This document shows, one piece after another, positions 18,701 through 25,918 of a stretch of DNA of 64,000 nucleotides (within the stretch, counting starts at the first letter, position 1; each line of letters starts with the position of its first letter). A program made the position numbers and the translations under genes. The notes under the pieces were generated by a model, which did not search any database, was not told the origin of the DNA, and saw nothing but the letters and a program-made list of their open reading frames with translations. This DNA comes from JAGVSZ01 sp019137045 (lineage in GTDB: Bacteria > Pseudomonadota > Gammaproteobacteria > Burkholderiales > SG8-39): assembly GCA_046347635.1 (NCBI GenBank), contig JAXMFT010000003.1, positions 1 through 64,000 of the forward strand, in the 5' to 3' direction.

Positions 18701-18817
18701 GGTCAGATCCTTCTCGGCGAGGCGCGCGGCGAAGGCCGGGTACTTGCGCGCCTTTGCGCGCAGCATGGGCGCGATGCCATACAGCAGGGCCGCGAACTTC
18801 GTTTCGCTCAGGGTCAT
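15776..18817 (-). CDS. Molybdopterin hydroxylase/transhydroxylase large subunit with N-terminal SCP2-like domain
   Basis: 1013-residue bis-MGD molybdoenzyme of the pyrogallol-phloroglucinol transhydroxylase (AthL)/resorcinol hydroxylase group. From about residue 135 it tracks AthL: TNTNGGPLFVYVKDGRIVRLT, then NHGSHHTWGNIGYY (catalytic His at 269/270). HNPDSWEGWYWGAMHHFG follows, with Asp299 and the Mo-ligand Ser300 conserved, and later FYFPGYADGG. It lacks an N-terminal Fe-S motif, as AthL does. Residues 1-125 are extra and resemble an SCP2 sterol-carrier fold (DVTIGVATAALGARLFVPWV, then FNFTADGPDELVVWF). It likely moves or adds hydroxyl groups on a polyhydroxybenzene without O2. The start overlaps the upstream molybdoenzyme gene by 4 bp. 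The precise substrate (pyrogallol, resorcinol, 3,5-dihydroxybenzoate) is unresolved. Confidence 0.85.
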   Translation of the reverse strand: MTLSETKFAALLYGIAPMLRAKARKYPAFAARLAEKDLTVQIRTFDGAVARHIAFRGGKVASARGLHPRPDVTIGVATAALGARLFVPWVDHLERIEAMKNFNFTADGPDELVVWFTQTLAMMMTLGWEYGTDVGDGTKRYVTNTNGGPLFVYVKDGRIVRLTPIEFDAEDARPWTIEARGKRFTPPAATTAAVHTLCSKSTVYSPDRLLYPMKRVDFDPGGDRNCQNRGVSGYERISWDEALDIVASEIRRCKTQHGQGSIMGNHGSHHTWGNIGYYISSAHKFFNAIGYTRVVHNPDSWEGWYWGAMHHFGYSMRLGQTETYSLVEDLMKEAEMVVFWSADPEATSGSYSAHEGTIRRMWLQELGIEVVHIDPYYNHSAALLGGKWFAPKPGTDTALALAIAYVWITEGLYDKQYVAERCAGFEPWRDYVLGKEDGVPKTPEWQAPETGIPAKDVRALARRWGTKKTYLGAGGWGNGHGGACRAATGIQWARAVACLLAMQGMGKPGVNYGHLQWGTPVDLRFYFPGYADGGLSGDIENTGMPISLYQRMPQLPTFNPSTQRVPRLQIPEAILEGKAEGYPWNGKTIEGQFQKFVYPQAGHSPVKMLYKYGGASIGTMTDTNRYVKAYRTDKLEFVVNQSIWFEGEAKFADVLLPACTQFERWDISEFGGTGGYALHAQTQMNSRVIFLQHKCIEPLGESKPDYQIFQALASRLGLGAYFSEGMTELDWVKRLFDASDLPRHISWKKFLKKGYFVVPPLAEGRRDPPSLRWFYEGRKKDVPEPHPLPGDYKEEYGKGLQTQSGKFEFECSSLKRFDPDDPERPPIVRYLPSWEGPRTAELYGKYPLQLISPHSRFSYHTLSDGKASAINDIAEHRMLVNGWYYWVLRLNPQDAAERGIGERDLVRIFNDRGAVVCAAHLTERLPRGVVHAYESSAVYAPMGEPGYSTDRGGCINQLTPKRSIAKKVTGTAANSCLVQVVPWDGSGELRTAAREAAPAKSAARTAQVPVFAK

Positions 18818-20988
18818 CTCGCGTCTCCAGCGGCGGTCAGATCTGCGGGCTGCACGCGCGCGATGCGGCAGAGCAGCCCGCGCAGGTGGTAGGTGCCCAT
18901 CGCGGGGTCGTAGGGCGGGTCGTTGCGGGTGAGCACGTTCGCGTTCGCGGTCCAGACGCCGTACTCGGGGCCCGGCTGCTCGGGAAACCACCAGCCGTGC
19001 TCGACGTGCACCACGCGCGGGTCGATGTCGCCGGTCACGCGCGCCTTCTGGCGGATGCGCCCGCGCAGGGTCTCGATCCACACCCAGTCGCCGTCGCGGA
19101 TCCCGTGCGGCGCCGCGGCCGCGGGATGGAGCTCGACGATCGGGTCGGGATGCGCCTTGCGCAGCGCCGCGAGCTGGCGGTGCTCGGAGTTGAAGAAGAA
19201 CGGGATGCGCGCCCCGGTGGTGAGCACGAGCGGGAAGTCCTTCGCCACCTCGGGGGTGCTGAGCGGGCTCTCCGGCGGCTCCTCGTAGTACGGCAGCGGG
19301 TCGTATCCGAGCGCCTCGAAGCGCGTCGCGTAGAGCTCGATCTTCCCGGTCGGCGTCTTGAAGCCGCCGTCCTCGTACTTGCGGTACCGGAAGGGCACCT
19401 TCACGTGCCCGACTTCGGTCAGCTGGCGGAAGGTCATCCCGAGCACCTTGCCCACCTGCTGGTCGAGCACGGTCTCCACCGCCTCGGTGCCGACCGGCAG
19501 CTCCATCCGCCGCGCGAGCGCGACGAAGATCTCCTCGTCGGACTTGCACTCGCCGATCTGCACCGACTTCTGCTGCCCCAGGACGACGTTCGCCGCGAGG
19601 GTCGGGAGGCCCGCGACCTGGTCGAGCTCGGGCCACGCGGCCGCGGGCAGGACGATGTCGGCGAGCTCGGTCGTCGGCGTCATGAAGAGATCGGCCGCCA
19701 CCAGCAGGTCGACCTTCATGAGCGCCTCGTGGACCTCGCGCGAGTTGCCGTAGGTCGTGAGCGTGTTGTTGCCGAAGATCAGGAACGCCTTGACGGGGTA
19801 AGGCACGCCCTCGCGCATCGCGCGCAGCAGCGTCGGGATGTGGGCGGCGGGCAGGTCCGCGCCCTCGCCGCAGAGCAGCTTGAACCGGTCGGCGCCGAGC
19901 CGCTTCGCGCTCGCCTCGGGCGTGAGGTTCTCGATGAGGCTCGGAAATCGCCCGAGGCCCCGCATGCCGAACACCCAGCCGCCGGGCACGTCGACGTTCC
20001 CGGTCAGCGCGGGCAGCATCGACACCGCGCGCACCGTCTGGATGCAGTTCGGCGTGTGCTCGATCGCGCAGCCCCACTCCATCATCGACGGCCTGGTCGC
20101 GGCGTACAGGCGCACGGCCGCGCGGATCGCGTCCGCGGGCACCCAGGTGATCGGTTCCGCCCATTCCGGGGTGTGCGGCCGCACCCGCTCGGCGAGCGCA
20201 TCGAAGCCGTGCGTCCACTTTGCAACGAACGCCGCGTCGTAGAGGCGCTCCTCGATCAGGACGTTGAGCCACGCGAGCGCGAGCGCGTCGTCGGTGCCGG
20301 GCCGCAGCTGCAGCCACACATCGGCCATCTTCGCGAGCCGCGTGCGGCGCGGGTCGACGACGATGACCTTCGGGTTGGCGGCGAGCGAGTCGAGCGCGTT
20401 GAAGCGCGTCTCGCCGTCGGGCCCGGAGTTCACCGGGTTGTGGCCCCAGTAGACGATGCACCTAGGCGCGACCTCGCCGGTGAAGTCGCACACCGGGAAA
20501 TCGCCGAACGTCAGGAGCGTGGTGTTGATGCGCGGGTGGAAGCACTGCGCGAACCCCGGCTCGCACCAGTTCGGCGTGCCGAGCGCGTGGCCGAAGCGCG
20601 AGACCCAGCGGATGTGGTGGCGGCCGGTGCCGGTGCCGAGGGCGATCGCCTCGGGACCGTGGTCGCGCTTGATGGCGGTGAGCCGCGCGGCGATCTCGTC
20701 GAGTGCCTCGTCCCAGCTAATCCGCCGCCACTGCCCGCCGCCGCGCGGGCCGGTGCGCCGCAGGGGGTGCTTCAGCCGGTCGGGGTGGTAGACGAGGTCG
20801 AGCGTCCGGGTCCCGATCGGGCACAGCCGGCCGCGGTTGAGCGGGGAGTCGGGGTCGCCGGCGACCTTCGTGAGGCGGCCGTCCTCGACGTGGAGCAGCA
20901 CGCCGCAGCCGCCGTGGCACGCGCGGCAGACGCTCTTCAGCACCGCGGCCTCGACGTGCCCCCGCCGCCCCCGCTCGAGCACCTCCAT
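18814..20988 (-). CDS. Acetylene-hydratase-like molybdopterin oxidoreductase
   Basis: 724-residue DMSO-reductase-superfamily enzyme. It has a [4Fe-4S] motif Cys21-x2-Cys24-x3-Cys28 and Cys56 (RACHGGCGV, GRLCPIG), then ISWDEALDEIAARL. A likely Mo-ligand Cys149 lies in NWCEPGFAQCFH. IVVDPRRTRLAKMADVWLQLRPG, FMTPTTELADIVLPAA and the C-terminal cofactor domain GDWVWIETLRGRIRQK follow. The order and spacing resemble acetylene hydratase. However, the catalytic Asp that follows the second cluster Cys there (CDINC) is His25 here (CHGGC), so acetylene hydration is unlikely. First gene of a four-gene operon with the transhydroxylase-like subunits and DoxX. It may act on the same aromatic route or form a redox partner. 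Confidence 0.8.
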   Translation of the reverse strand: MEVLERGRRGHVEAAVLKSVCRACHGGCGVLLHVEDGRLTKVAGDPDSPLNRGRLCPIGTRTLDLVYHPDRLKHPLRRTGPRGGGQWRRISWDEALDEIAARLTAIKRDHGPEAIALGTGTGRHHIRWVSRFGHALGTPNWCEPGFAQCFHPRINTTLLTFGDFPVCDFTGEVAPRCIVYWGHNPVNSGPDGETRFNALDSLAANPKVIVVDPRRTRLAKMADVWLQLRPGTDDALALAWLNVLIEERLYDAAFVAKWTHGFDALAERVRPHTPEWAEPITWVPADAIRAAVRLYAATRPSMMEWGCAIEHTPNCIQTVRAVSMLPALTGNVDVPGGWVFGMRGLGRFPSLIENLTPEASAKRLGADRFKLLCGEGADLPAAHIPTLLRAMREGVPYPVKAFLIFGNNTLTTYGNSREVHEALMKVDLLVAADLFMTPTTELADIVLPAAAWPELDQVAGLPTLAANVVLGQQKSVQIGECKSDEEIFVALARRMELPVGTEAVETVLDQQVGKVLGMTFRQLTEVGHVKVPFRYRKYEDGGFKTPTGKIELYATRFEALGYDPLPYYEEPPESPLSTPEVAKDFPLVLTTGARIPFFFNSEHRQLAALRKAHPDPIVELHPAAAAPHGIRDGDWVWIETLRGRIRQKARVTGDIDPRVVHVEHGWWFPEQPGPEYGVWTANANVLTRNDPPYDPAMGTYHLRGLLCRIARVQPADLTAAGDAR

Positions 20989-21047
20989 CGCCGCCCGCTC
21001 CCCGCCTGCCGGATGGGGACAATCTAGCAGCGTCGGCGATCGCCTTT

Positions 21048-21087
21048 TGATTCAAAGAAGGCGCAAATTGATCGATTTTTTGAATCA
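21048..21087. promoter_or_regulatory. Inverted repeat upstream of the molybdoenzyme operon
   Basis: TGATTCAAA (21048-21056) and TTTGAATCA (21079-21087) are perfect 9-bp arms 22 bp apart, inside an unusually AT-rich patch (AAATTGATCGATTTTTTG). It lies between the lysR stop and the molybdoenzyme operon start. It could be the operator and promoter of the operon, or a weak terminator of lysR. Confidence 0.5.
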
Positions 21088-21098
21088 GGGGCGCGCCG

Positions 21099-22016
21099 CT
21101 ACCGCCCCGCGCCCCGCGGCCGCGCGACGCGCTGCAGGTGCTTGAGGAACGCGCGGCACGCCGGCGCGAGCCGGTGCTGCGCGCGCGAGATCACGGTCAC
21201 GTTCCAGGCCGGCATCGGGGAGTCCATCGCGAGCGCGGTGATGGACGGGTTGCGGCGGCGCTCCGCGAACAGCTGCGCCGGCACCAGGGTCACGCAGTCG
21301 CCCGCCTCCACCAGCGCGAGCGCGCACGCGAACGAGGTGCACTCGATCGCGCTCGGCGGCGGGGCGAGGCCGGCGGCGAGGAAGGTCTGCTCGAAGATGT
21401 CGCGCCCGGTGTGGCTGCGGCGATAGATCACCCAGTCGAGGTCCGGCTGCGCGAGGTCGGCGACCGTCAGCCGCCCGCGGCCCGCGAGCGGATGGCCGAC
21501 CCGGACTGCGGGCGTCACCTGGTCCCGCAGCAGGATCCTGAAATCGAGCTCGTCGTCCCGCGGCCGCCCGGGCACGAGGCACAGCGCGAAGTCGAGCTCG
21601 CCGGTGCGCACCGCCGGCAGGACGTCCGGATACGACCCTTCCTGGATCTGGAAGGTCACCTGGGGACGCGTGCGCTTGAAGCCGACGATCGCCTTCGGCA
21701 GCAGGCCCACGGCCACCGTCGGCGACGCGCTCAGGCGGATCTCGCCCGCTCCGGCGCCGCGCGCGGTCTCGACCTCGCTGCGCGCCTGCCGCAGCTCGGC
21801 CTCGATCGCCTTGGCGCGCGCGATCAGCGCCTTGCCCGCGGCAGTCGGCGTCACGCCGTGGGAGGCGCGGTGCAGGAGCTCGACGCCGAGCTCCTGCTCG
21901 AGCCCCTGGATGCTCTTGGTGACCGACGACTGCGAGCGGTGGACGTTCTTCGCCGCCTGGCGCACCGTGCCGGCCTCGGCCACGGCGAGGAGGTGGCGGA
22001 GCTGGCTCAGCTTCAC
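21099..22016 (-). CDS. LysR-family transcriptional regulator
   Basis: 305-residue LTTR. The N-terminal winged HTH (MKLSQLRHLLAVAEAGTVRQAAKNVHRSQSSVTKSIQGLE; helix-turn-helix at about 16-37) is followed by a linker helix and a two-lobe periplasmic-binding-like effector domain (IRLSASPTVAVGLLPKAIVGF, then FALCLVP). It belongs to the group that often controls aromatic-acid catabolism. It starts 13 nt after the tctC stop, in the same direction. It is followed by the molybdoenzyme operon after an inverted repeat. Likely targets are the galA operator (ATGC-N7-GCAT) and the divergent promoter at 23.7-23.96 kb; this is inference. Confidence 0.9.
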   Translation of the reverse strand: MKLSQLRHLLAVAEAGTVRQAAKNVHRSQSSVTKSIQGLEQELGVELLHRASHGVTPTAAGKALIARAKAIEAELRQARSEVETARGAGAGEIRLSASPTVAVGLLPKAIVGFKRTRPQVTFQIQEGSYPDVLPAVRTGELDFALCLVPGRPRDDELDFRILLRDQVTPAVRVGHPLAGRGRLTVADLAQPDLDWVIYRRSHTGRDIFEQTFLAAGLAPPPSAIECTSFACALALVEAGDCVTLVPAQLFAERRRNPSITALAMDSPMPAWNVTVISRAQHRLAPACRAFLKHLQRVARPRGAGR

Positions 22017-22029
22017 GCGGCGCGCGGCC

Positions 22030-23007
22030 CTACTGCCGCGGGATGTTCGCCTTCTCGATCACCGCGCGCCACTTGGCGATGTCCGCGACCAGGCGCTCGC
22101 GCAGCTGCGCGGGCGTGCCGGCGCGCGCGTCGATGCCGAGGTCGTGGAGGCGCTTCCTGACCTCCGGCGCCGCCACCGCCGCGCGCACCTCCTTGTTCAG
22201 CCGCTCGATGATCGCCGGCGGGGTCGCCGCCGGGGCGGCGACGCCGTTCCACGATTCCGACTCGTACCCCGGCACGCCGCTCTCGGCGACGGTCGGCACG
22301 TCGGGCAGGATCGGGGAGCGCTCCTTCGACGACACCGCGATCATGCGCAGCGCCCCGCCCTTCACCTGCGCCATCACCGGCGCGACGATATCGAGCCCGA
22401 CGTCCACCTGCCCGGCGATGACCGCGGTGAGCACCTGCGGCGTGCTCTTGTAGGTGATGATCTGCGCGTCGACGCCGGCCATGGACTTGAAGAGCTCGGC
22501 CGAGAGGTGCTGGCCGCTGCCGGGATTGATGGTGCCGATGTTGTACTTGCCCGGGTTGGCCTTCATGCGCGCGAGCAGGTCGCGCATCGACTTGACGTCC
22601 GAGTCGTTCTTGACCACGAACACGAAGTCGAAGAAGCCCACGGTGGACACCGGCGCGAAGTCCTTGACCGAGTTGTACGGCAGCGACTTGAACAGCGACT
22701 CGCTCACCGAGTTGCCGTTGGTGATGAAGAGCAGCGTGTAGCCGTCGGGCTCGGTCTTGGCCACCGTCTCGGAGGCGAGGATGCCGCCGGCGCTCGGCTT
22801 GTTCTCGACGATCACCTGCTGGCCCATCGACTCGCCCATCTTCTGCGCCACCGCGCGCGCGCTGATGTCGGCGACCCCGCCGGGGCCGAACGGCACGACG
22901 ATGCGCACCGGGCGCGTCGGATAGGACTGCGCGGATGCGGCCGCAGCCGCCGCGGCCAGCGCAAGCGCCGCAACCCGCCGCGCGATCGTGCTCCACTCGA
23001 CTCTCAT
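22030..23007 (-). CDS. Bug-family (TctC-like) periplasmic solute-binding protein
   Basis: 325-residue extracytoplasmic receptor of the tripartite tricarboxylate transporter family. A signal peptide ends near ASAQSYP. The Bug signatures YPTRPVRIVVPFGPGGVADI, IVENKPSAGG and SWNGVAAPAATPPAIIERLN are clear, with the Asp-containing loop that binds carboxylates. No tctA or tctB membrane genes are nearby, as is usual for orphan Bug proteins in Burkholderiales. Its place between a dienelactone hydrolase and a LysR gene suggests an aromatic or dicarboxylic acid ligand (gallate, phthalate or a cleavage product). It starts 1 nt after the upstream gene's stop. Confidence 0.93.
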   Translation of the reverse strand: MRVEWSTIARRVAALALAAAAAAASAQSYPTRPVRIVVPFGPGGVADISARAVAQKMGESMGQQVIVENKPSAGGILASETVAKTEPDGYTLLFITNGNSVSESLFKSLPYNSVKDFAPVSTVGFFDFVFVVKNDSDVKSMRDLLARMKANPGKYNIGTINPGSGQHLSAELFKSMAGVDAQIITYKSTPQVLTAVIAGQVDVGLDIVAPVMAQVKGGALRMIAVSSKERSPILPDVPTVAESGVPGYESESWNGVAAPAATPPAIIERLNKEVRAAVAAPEVRKRLHDLGIDARAGTPAQLRERLVADIAKWRAVIEKANIPRQ

Positions 23008-23008
23008 G

Positions 23009-23704
23009 CTACCTGCCTCCTCTCTGGTGTTGAGCGTGAACCCTGCGCAGGAACGCGAGCGTGCGCGCGTGCGCGCGCTCGGCGGCGTCCTTCACGTAAG
23101 TGCTGCGCTGGTCGTTCGCGAACGCGTGCCCGGCCTGGTAGACGTGGGTCTCGGCGGACGGGATCGCCTGCTTCACCTGCGCGATCAGCTCCGGGGGCGA
23201 ATGCGTGTCGGTCGCGCCGAAGTGAAACAGCGTCGGGCAGCGCGGCGGCCGGTCGAGCAGCGTGCCCAGCCGGGTGCCGTAGTAGGACACCGCCCCGGCG
23301 AGCGCGAGTCCCGAGGCCGCGCGCAGCGCGAATCCCCCGCCGAGGCAGAACCCGAGCACGGAGACCCCGCCGCGCCCGTCGACCGCACGGACCGCGGCCG
23401 CGACGTCCTGCGCGGTCTGCTCCCAGGGAATGGCGGACATCAGCCCGCGGGCGCGCTCGGCCTCGCCGAACGGCACCACGGACCCCGGGGAGGCGCGGTC
23501 CATCAGCGACGGCACGATCGCGTCGAAGCCGTTGCGCGCGAAGAACCGCGCCACCGACTTGAGCTGGTCGGTCAGACCGAAGATCTCCTGGAGGATCACC
23601 AGGCCGCCGGTCCGCTCCGCGCCGGCCTCGGCGCGGAACGCATCCAGCGCAAAGCCGTCCGCGGCGGCGAGCCGCACCATGACTTCGCTCGGAAATTGCG
23701 TCAT
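23009..23704 (-). CDS. Dienelactone hydrolase family protein
   Basis: 231-residue alpha/beta hydrolase of the DLH family. The nucleophile is Cys in GFCLGGGFALRAA (about residue 113), with Asp in GATDTHSPPELI and His in QAGHAFAND, the Cys-Asp-His triad of carboxymethylenebutenolidases. It would hydrolyse a lactone in an aromatic ring-cleavage pathway. The ATG at 23704 (MTQFPSEVMVRLAAADG) is the family-like start; longer readings add Pro/Arg-rich sequence. First gene of the dlh-tctC-lysR operon. It is separated by 259 bp from the divergent Pht5-like gene, a region in which I see no further gene. Confidence 0.9.
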   Translation of the reverse strand: MTQFPSEVMVRLAAADGFALDAFRAEAGAERTGGLVILQEIFGLTDQLKSVARFFARNGFDAIVPSLMDRASPGSVVPFGEAERARGLMSAIPWEQTAQDVAAAVRAVDGRGGVSVLGFCLGGGFALRAASGLALAGAVSYYGTRLGTLLDRPPRCPTLFHFGATDTHSPPELIAQVKQAIPSAETHVYQAGHAFANDQRSTYVKDAAERAHARTLAFLRRVHAQHQRGGR

Positions 23705-23963
23705 GGCGCAGTCCCCGCTGCCGGATGCGGGTCGGTCGGCGCGGGCGGCGCTTCGTTCCCGCGCGCGCCGGCGCGCGGCGCTGCGCGGGCAAGGGGACGG
23801 ACGATTGCGTTCATGCACGCCTCCTGGCGATCGAGTCTGGCGCCCGGCATGATAACGTCCCGGAGCCGCATATCCTGACAAAATGCGCGCCGGCCGCCGG
23901 CGCCGCCCGGGCGACGCCGGCGGTGAATGCCGCGCGCGCCGCGCGCCCGGTCGAGGAATGGAG

Positions 23964-24863
23964 ATGAGCACTGCTTCACCGTTGAGGCTGCACGCCCTCG
24001 TCGGCGACTATCCCGTGACCGCCGCGCTCAAGTCGGGCGCGGTGCGCTCGCCGCTGGTCGCGCTCGACTGCGCCGACGTCAAGCCGGTGAGCGCGGGATT
24101 CAAGCGGACCGTGCGCGACCTCGAGTTCGACGTCTCCGAGCTCGCGATCGTCACCTTCCTGCTCGCGAAAGCGCACGGGAAGCCGCTCGCGCTCCTGCCC
24201 GCCGTGCTCATGGGCCGGTTCCAGCACCCGCTCATCGTGTACAACGCCGCGCGCGGCGCGCTCGACCCGGGGGCGCTCGCCGGCAAACGCGTGGGCGTGC
24301 GCTCGTACTCGGTCACGACCGGGGCCTGGGTGCGCGGGATCCTCGCCGACGACTATGGCGTGCGGCCCGAGCAGATCCGGTGGGTGACGTTCGAAGACGC
24401 CCACGTCGCCGAGTTTCGCGACCCGCCCAACGTCGAACGCGCCCCGGCGGGGGCGAAGCTCGCCGACCTGCTGCTCGCGGGCGAGATCGACGCCGCGATC
24501 GTCGGCGACGGCCCGCCGGTGGATGCGCGCATCCGGACGCTCATCCCCGATCCGGCCGCCGCCGCGCGCGCCTGGCACGCGCGGCACGGCGCGATCCAGG
24601 TGAACCACCTCGTGGTGGTGAAGGATGCGCTCGCGCGCGCCCACCCGGAGGCGGTGCGCGAGGTGTGGCGGCTGCTGGTCGCGAGCAAGCGCGCCGCGGG
24701 CCTGCCGCGGCCGGGCGAGCTCGACCTCAACCCCTTCGGCGTCGCGGCGAACCGCCGCAACCTCGAGGTCGCGATCGACTGCTGCCACCGCCAGGGCCTC
24801 ATCCCGCGCGCCTACGCGGTGGACGAGCTCTTCGACGACACGACCCGCACCCTCGAGCCCTGA
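23964..24863 (+). CDS. 4,5-Dihydroxyphthalate decarboxylase-like protein
   Basis: 299-residue protein of the periplasmic-binding fold that includes Pht5, which decarboxylates 4,5-dihydroxyphthalate to protocatechuate. Shared features are the opening LHALVGDYPVTAALKSG, the FDVSELAIVTFLLAKAHGKPL block, the central GALAGKRVGVRSYSVTTGAW, then VRGILADDYGVRPEQIRWVT, and the late HPEAVREVWRLL helix. There is no signal peptide, so it is cytoplasmic and catalytic rather than a transport receptor. ATG 23964 was chosen for the GAGGA six bases upstream; ATG 23958 is an alternative. It is followed 15 bp later by ligJ. The substrate may be a related o-dicarboxylate or gallate-pathway acid. Confidence 0.72.
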   Translation: MSTASPLRLHALVGDYPVTAALKSGAVRSPLVALDCADVKPVSAGFKRTVRDLEFDVSELAIVTFLLAKAHGKPLALLPAVLMGRFQHPLIVYNAARGALDPGALAGKRVGVRSYSVTTGAWVRGILADDYGVRPEQIRWVTFEDAHVAEFRDPPNVERAPAGAKLADLLLAGEIDAAIVGDGPPVDARIRTLIPDPAAAARAWHARHGAIQVNHLVVVKDALARAHPEAVREVWRLLVASKRAAGLPRPGELDLNPFGVAANRRNLEVAIDCCHRQGLIPRAYAVDELFDDTTRTLEP

Positions 24864-24878
24864 ACGAAAGGCCGCCCC

Positions 24879-25898
24879 ATGATCATCGACTGCCACGGGC
24901 ACTACACCACCGCGCCGAAGGCGCTCGAAGCGTGGCGCAAGCAGCAGGTCGCCGACTTCGAGGCCGGCCGGCGGGGCGCGCAGGCGCCGCCCGCGATCGC
25001 CGACGACGAGATCCGGGCGAGCCTCGAAGGCGCGCAGCTGCGCATCCAGCGCAGCCGCGGCACCGACTGCACCATCTTCTCGCCGCGCGCGATGGCCATG
25101 AGCCATCACGTCGGCGACGAGACGGTGAGCCGCCACTGGTCGGAGCACTGCAACGACCTGATCCACCGGGTGTGCACGCTCTACCCGGACAACTTCGTCG
25201 GGGTCTGCCAGCTGCCGCAGTCGCCCGGCGTCGCGCCGCGGGGCTGCATCGCGGAGCTCGAGCGCTGCGTGAACGAGCTCGGCTTCGTCGGCTGCAACCT
25301 CAACCCCGATCCGTCGGGGGGCTACTGGACCGACCCGCCGCTCACCGACAGGTGGTGGTACCCGCTGTACGAGAAGATGGTCGAGCTCGACGTGCCGGCG
25401 ATGATCCACGTGAGCGCCTCGTGCAACCCGAACTTCCACGGCACCGGCGCGCACTACATCAACGGCGACACCACCGCCTTCATGCAGCTCGTCACTTCCG
25501 ACCTCTTCCGCGACTTCCCCACGCTGAGGTTCGTCATTCCCCACGGCGGCGGGGCAGTGCCGTACCACTGGGGCCGCTACCGCGGGCTGGCGCAGGACCT
25601 GGGCCGCCCGCCGCTGAAGGAGCTGCTGCTCAACAACGTCTTCTTCGACACCTGCGTCTACCACCTGCCGGGCATCGAGCTGCTGCTCAAGGTGATCCCG
25701 GCCGACAACATCCTGTTCGCCTCGGAGATGGTCGGGGCGGTGCGCGGCATCGACCCGGAGACCGGGCAGCACTACGACGACACCAAGCGCTACATCGACG
25801 CGATCGAGTGGCTCGCGCCGGCGGCGCGCGCGCAGATCTTCCACGGCAACGCGGAGCGCGTCTATCCGCGCCTCGCGCGCCGGCGCGGCGCCCGCTGA
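24879..25898 (+). CDS. ligJ: 4-Oxalomesaconate hydratase (amidohydrolase-type LigJ)
   Basis: 339-residue amidohydrolase-fold hydratase that adds water to 4-oxalomesaconate to give 4-carboxy-4-hydroxy-2-oxoadipate, the step after gallate dioxygenase or LigI. The match to LigJ is near-diagnostic: MIIDCHGHYTTAPKALEAWR, GFVGCNLNPDPSGGYWTDPP, MIHVSASCNPNFHGTGAHY, FVIPHGGGAVPYHWGRYRG and DNILFASEMVGAVRGIDP. Metal ligands are His6/His8, His in the HVSAS block, and His in IPHGGG. Complete and well placed next to the Pht5-like gene. The last step (LigK/GalC aldolase) is not in the window. Confidence 0.95.
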   Translation: MIIDCHGHYTTAPKALEAWRKQQVADFEAGRRGAQAPPAIADDEIRASLEGAQLRIQRSRGTDCTIFSPRAMAMSHHVGDETVSRHWSEHCNDLIHRVCTLYPDNFVGVCQLPQSPGVAPRGCIAELERCVNELGFVGCNLNPDPSGGYWTDPPLTDRWWYPLYEKMVELDVPAMIHVSASCNPNFHGTGAHYINGDTTAFMQLVTSDLFRDFPTLRFVIPHGGGAVPYHWGRYRGLAQDLGRPPLKELLLNNVFFDTCVYHLPGIELLLKVIPADNILFASEMVGAVRGIDPETGQHYDDTKRYIDAIEWLAPAARAQIFHGNAERVYPRLARRRGAR

Positions 25899-25918
25899 CC
25901 GGCGCGCGAGGGCGAGCG

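Noticed and set aside
18814..20988. Annotating the first molybdoenzyme as acetylene hydratase
   Set aside because: The catalytic Asp in the Fe-S motif is His, and no acetylene-related context exists.
23705..23963. Possible small gene in the divergent region between dlh and the Pht5-like gene
   Set aside because: The readable frames are short Arg/Ala/Pro-rich shadows without a ribosome site. The space is better explained as a divergent promoter region.
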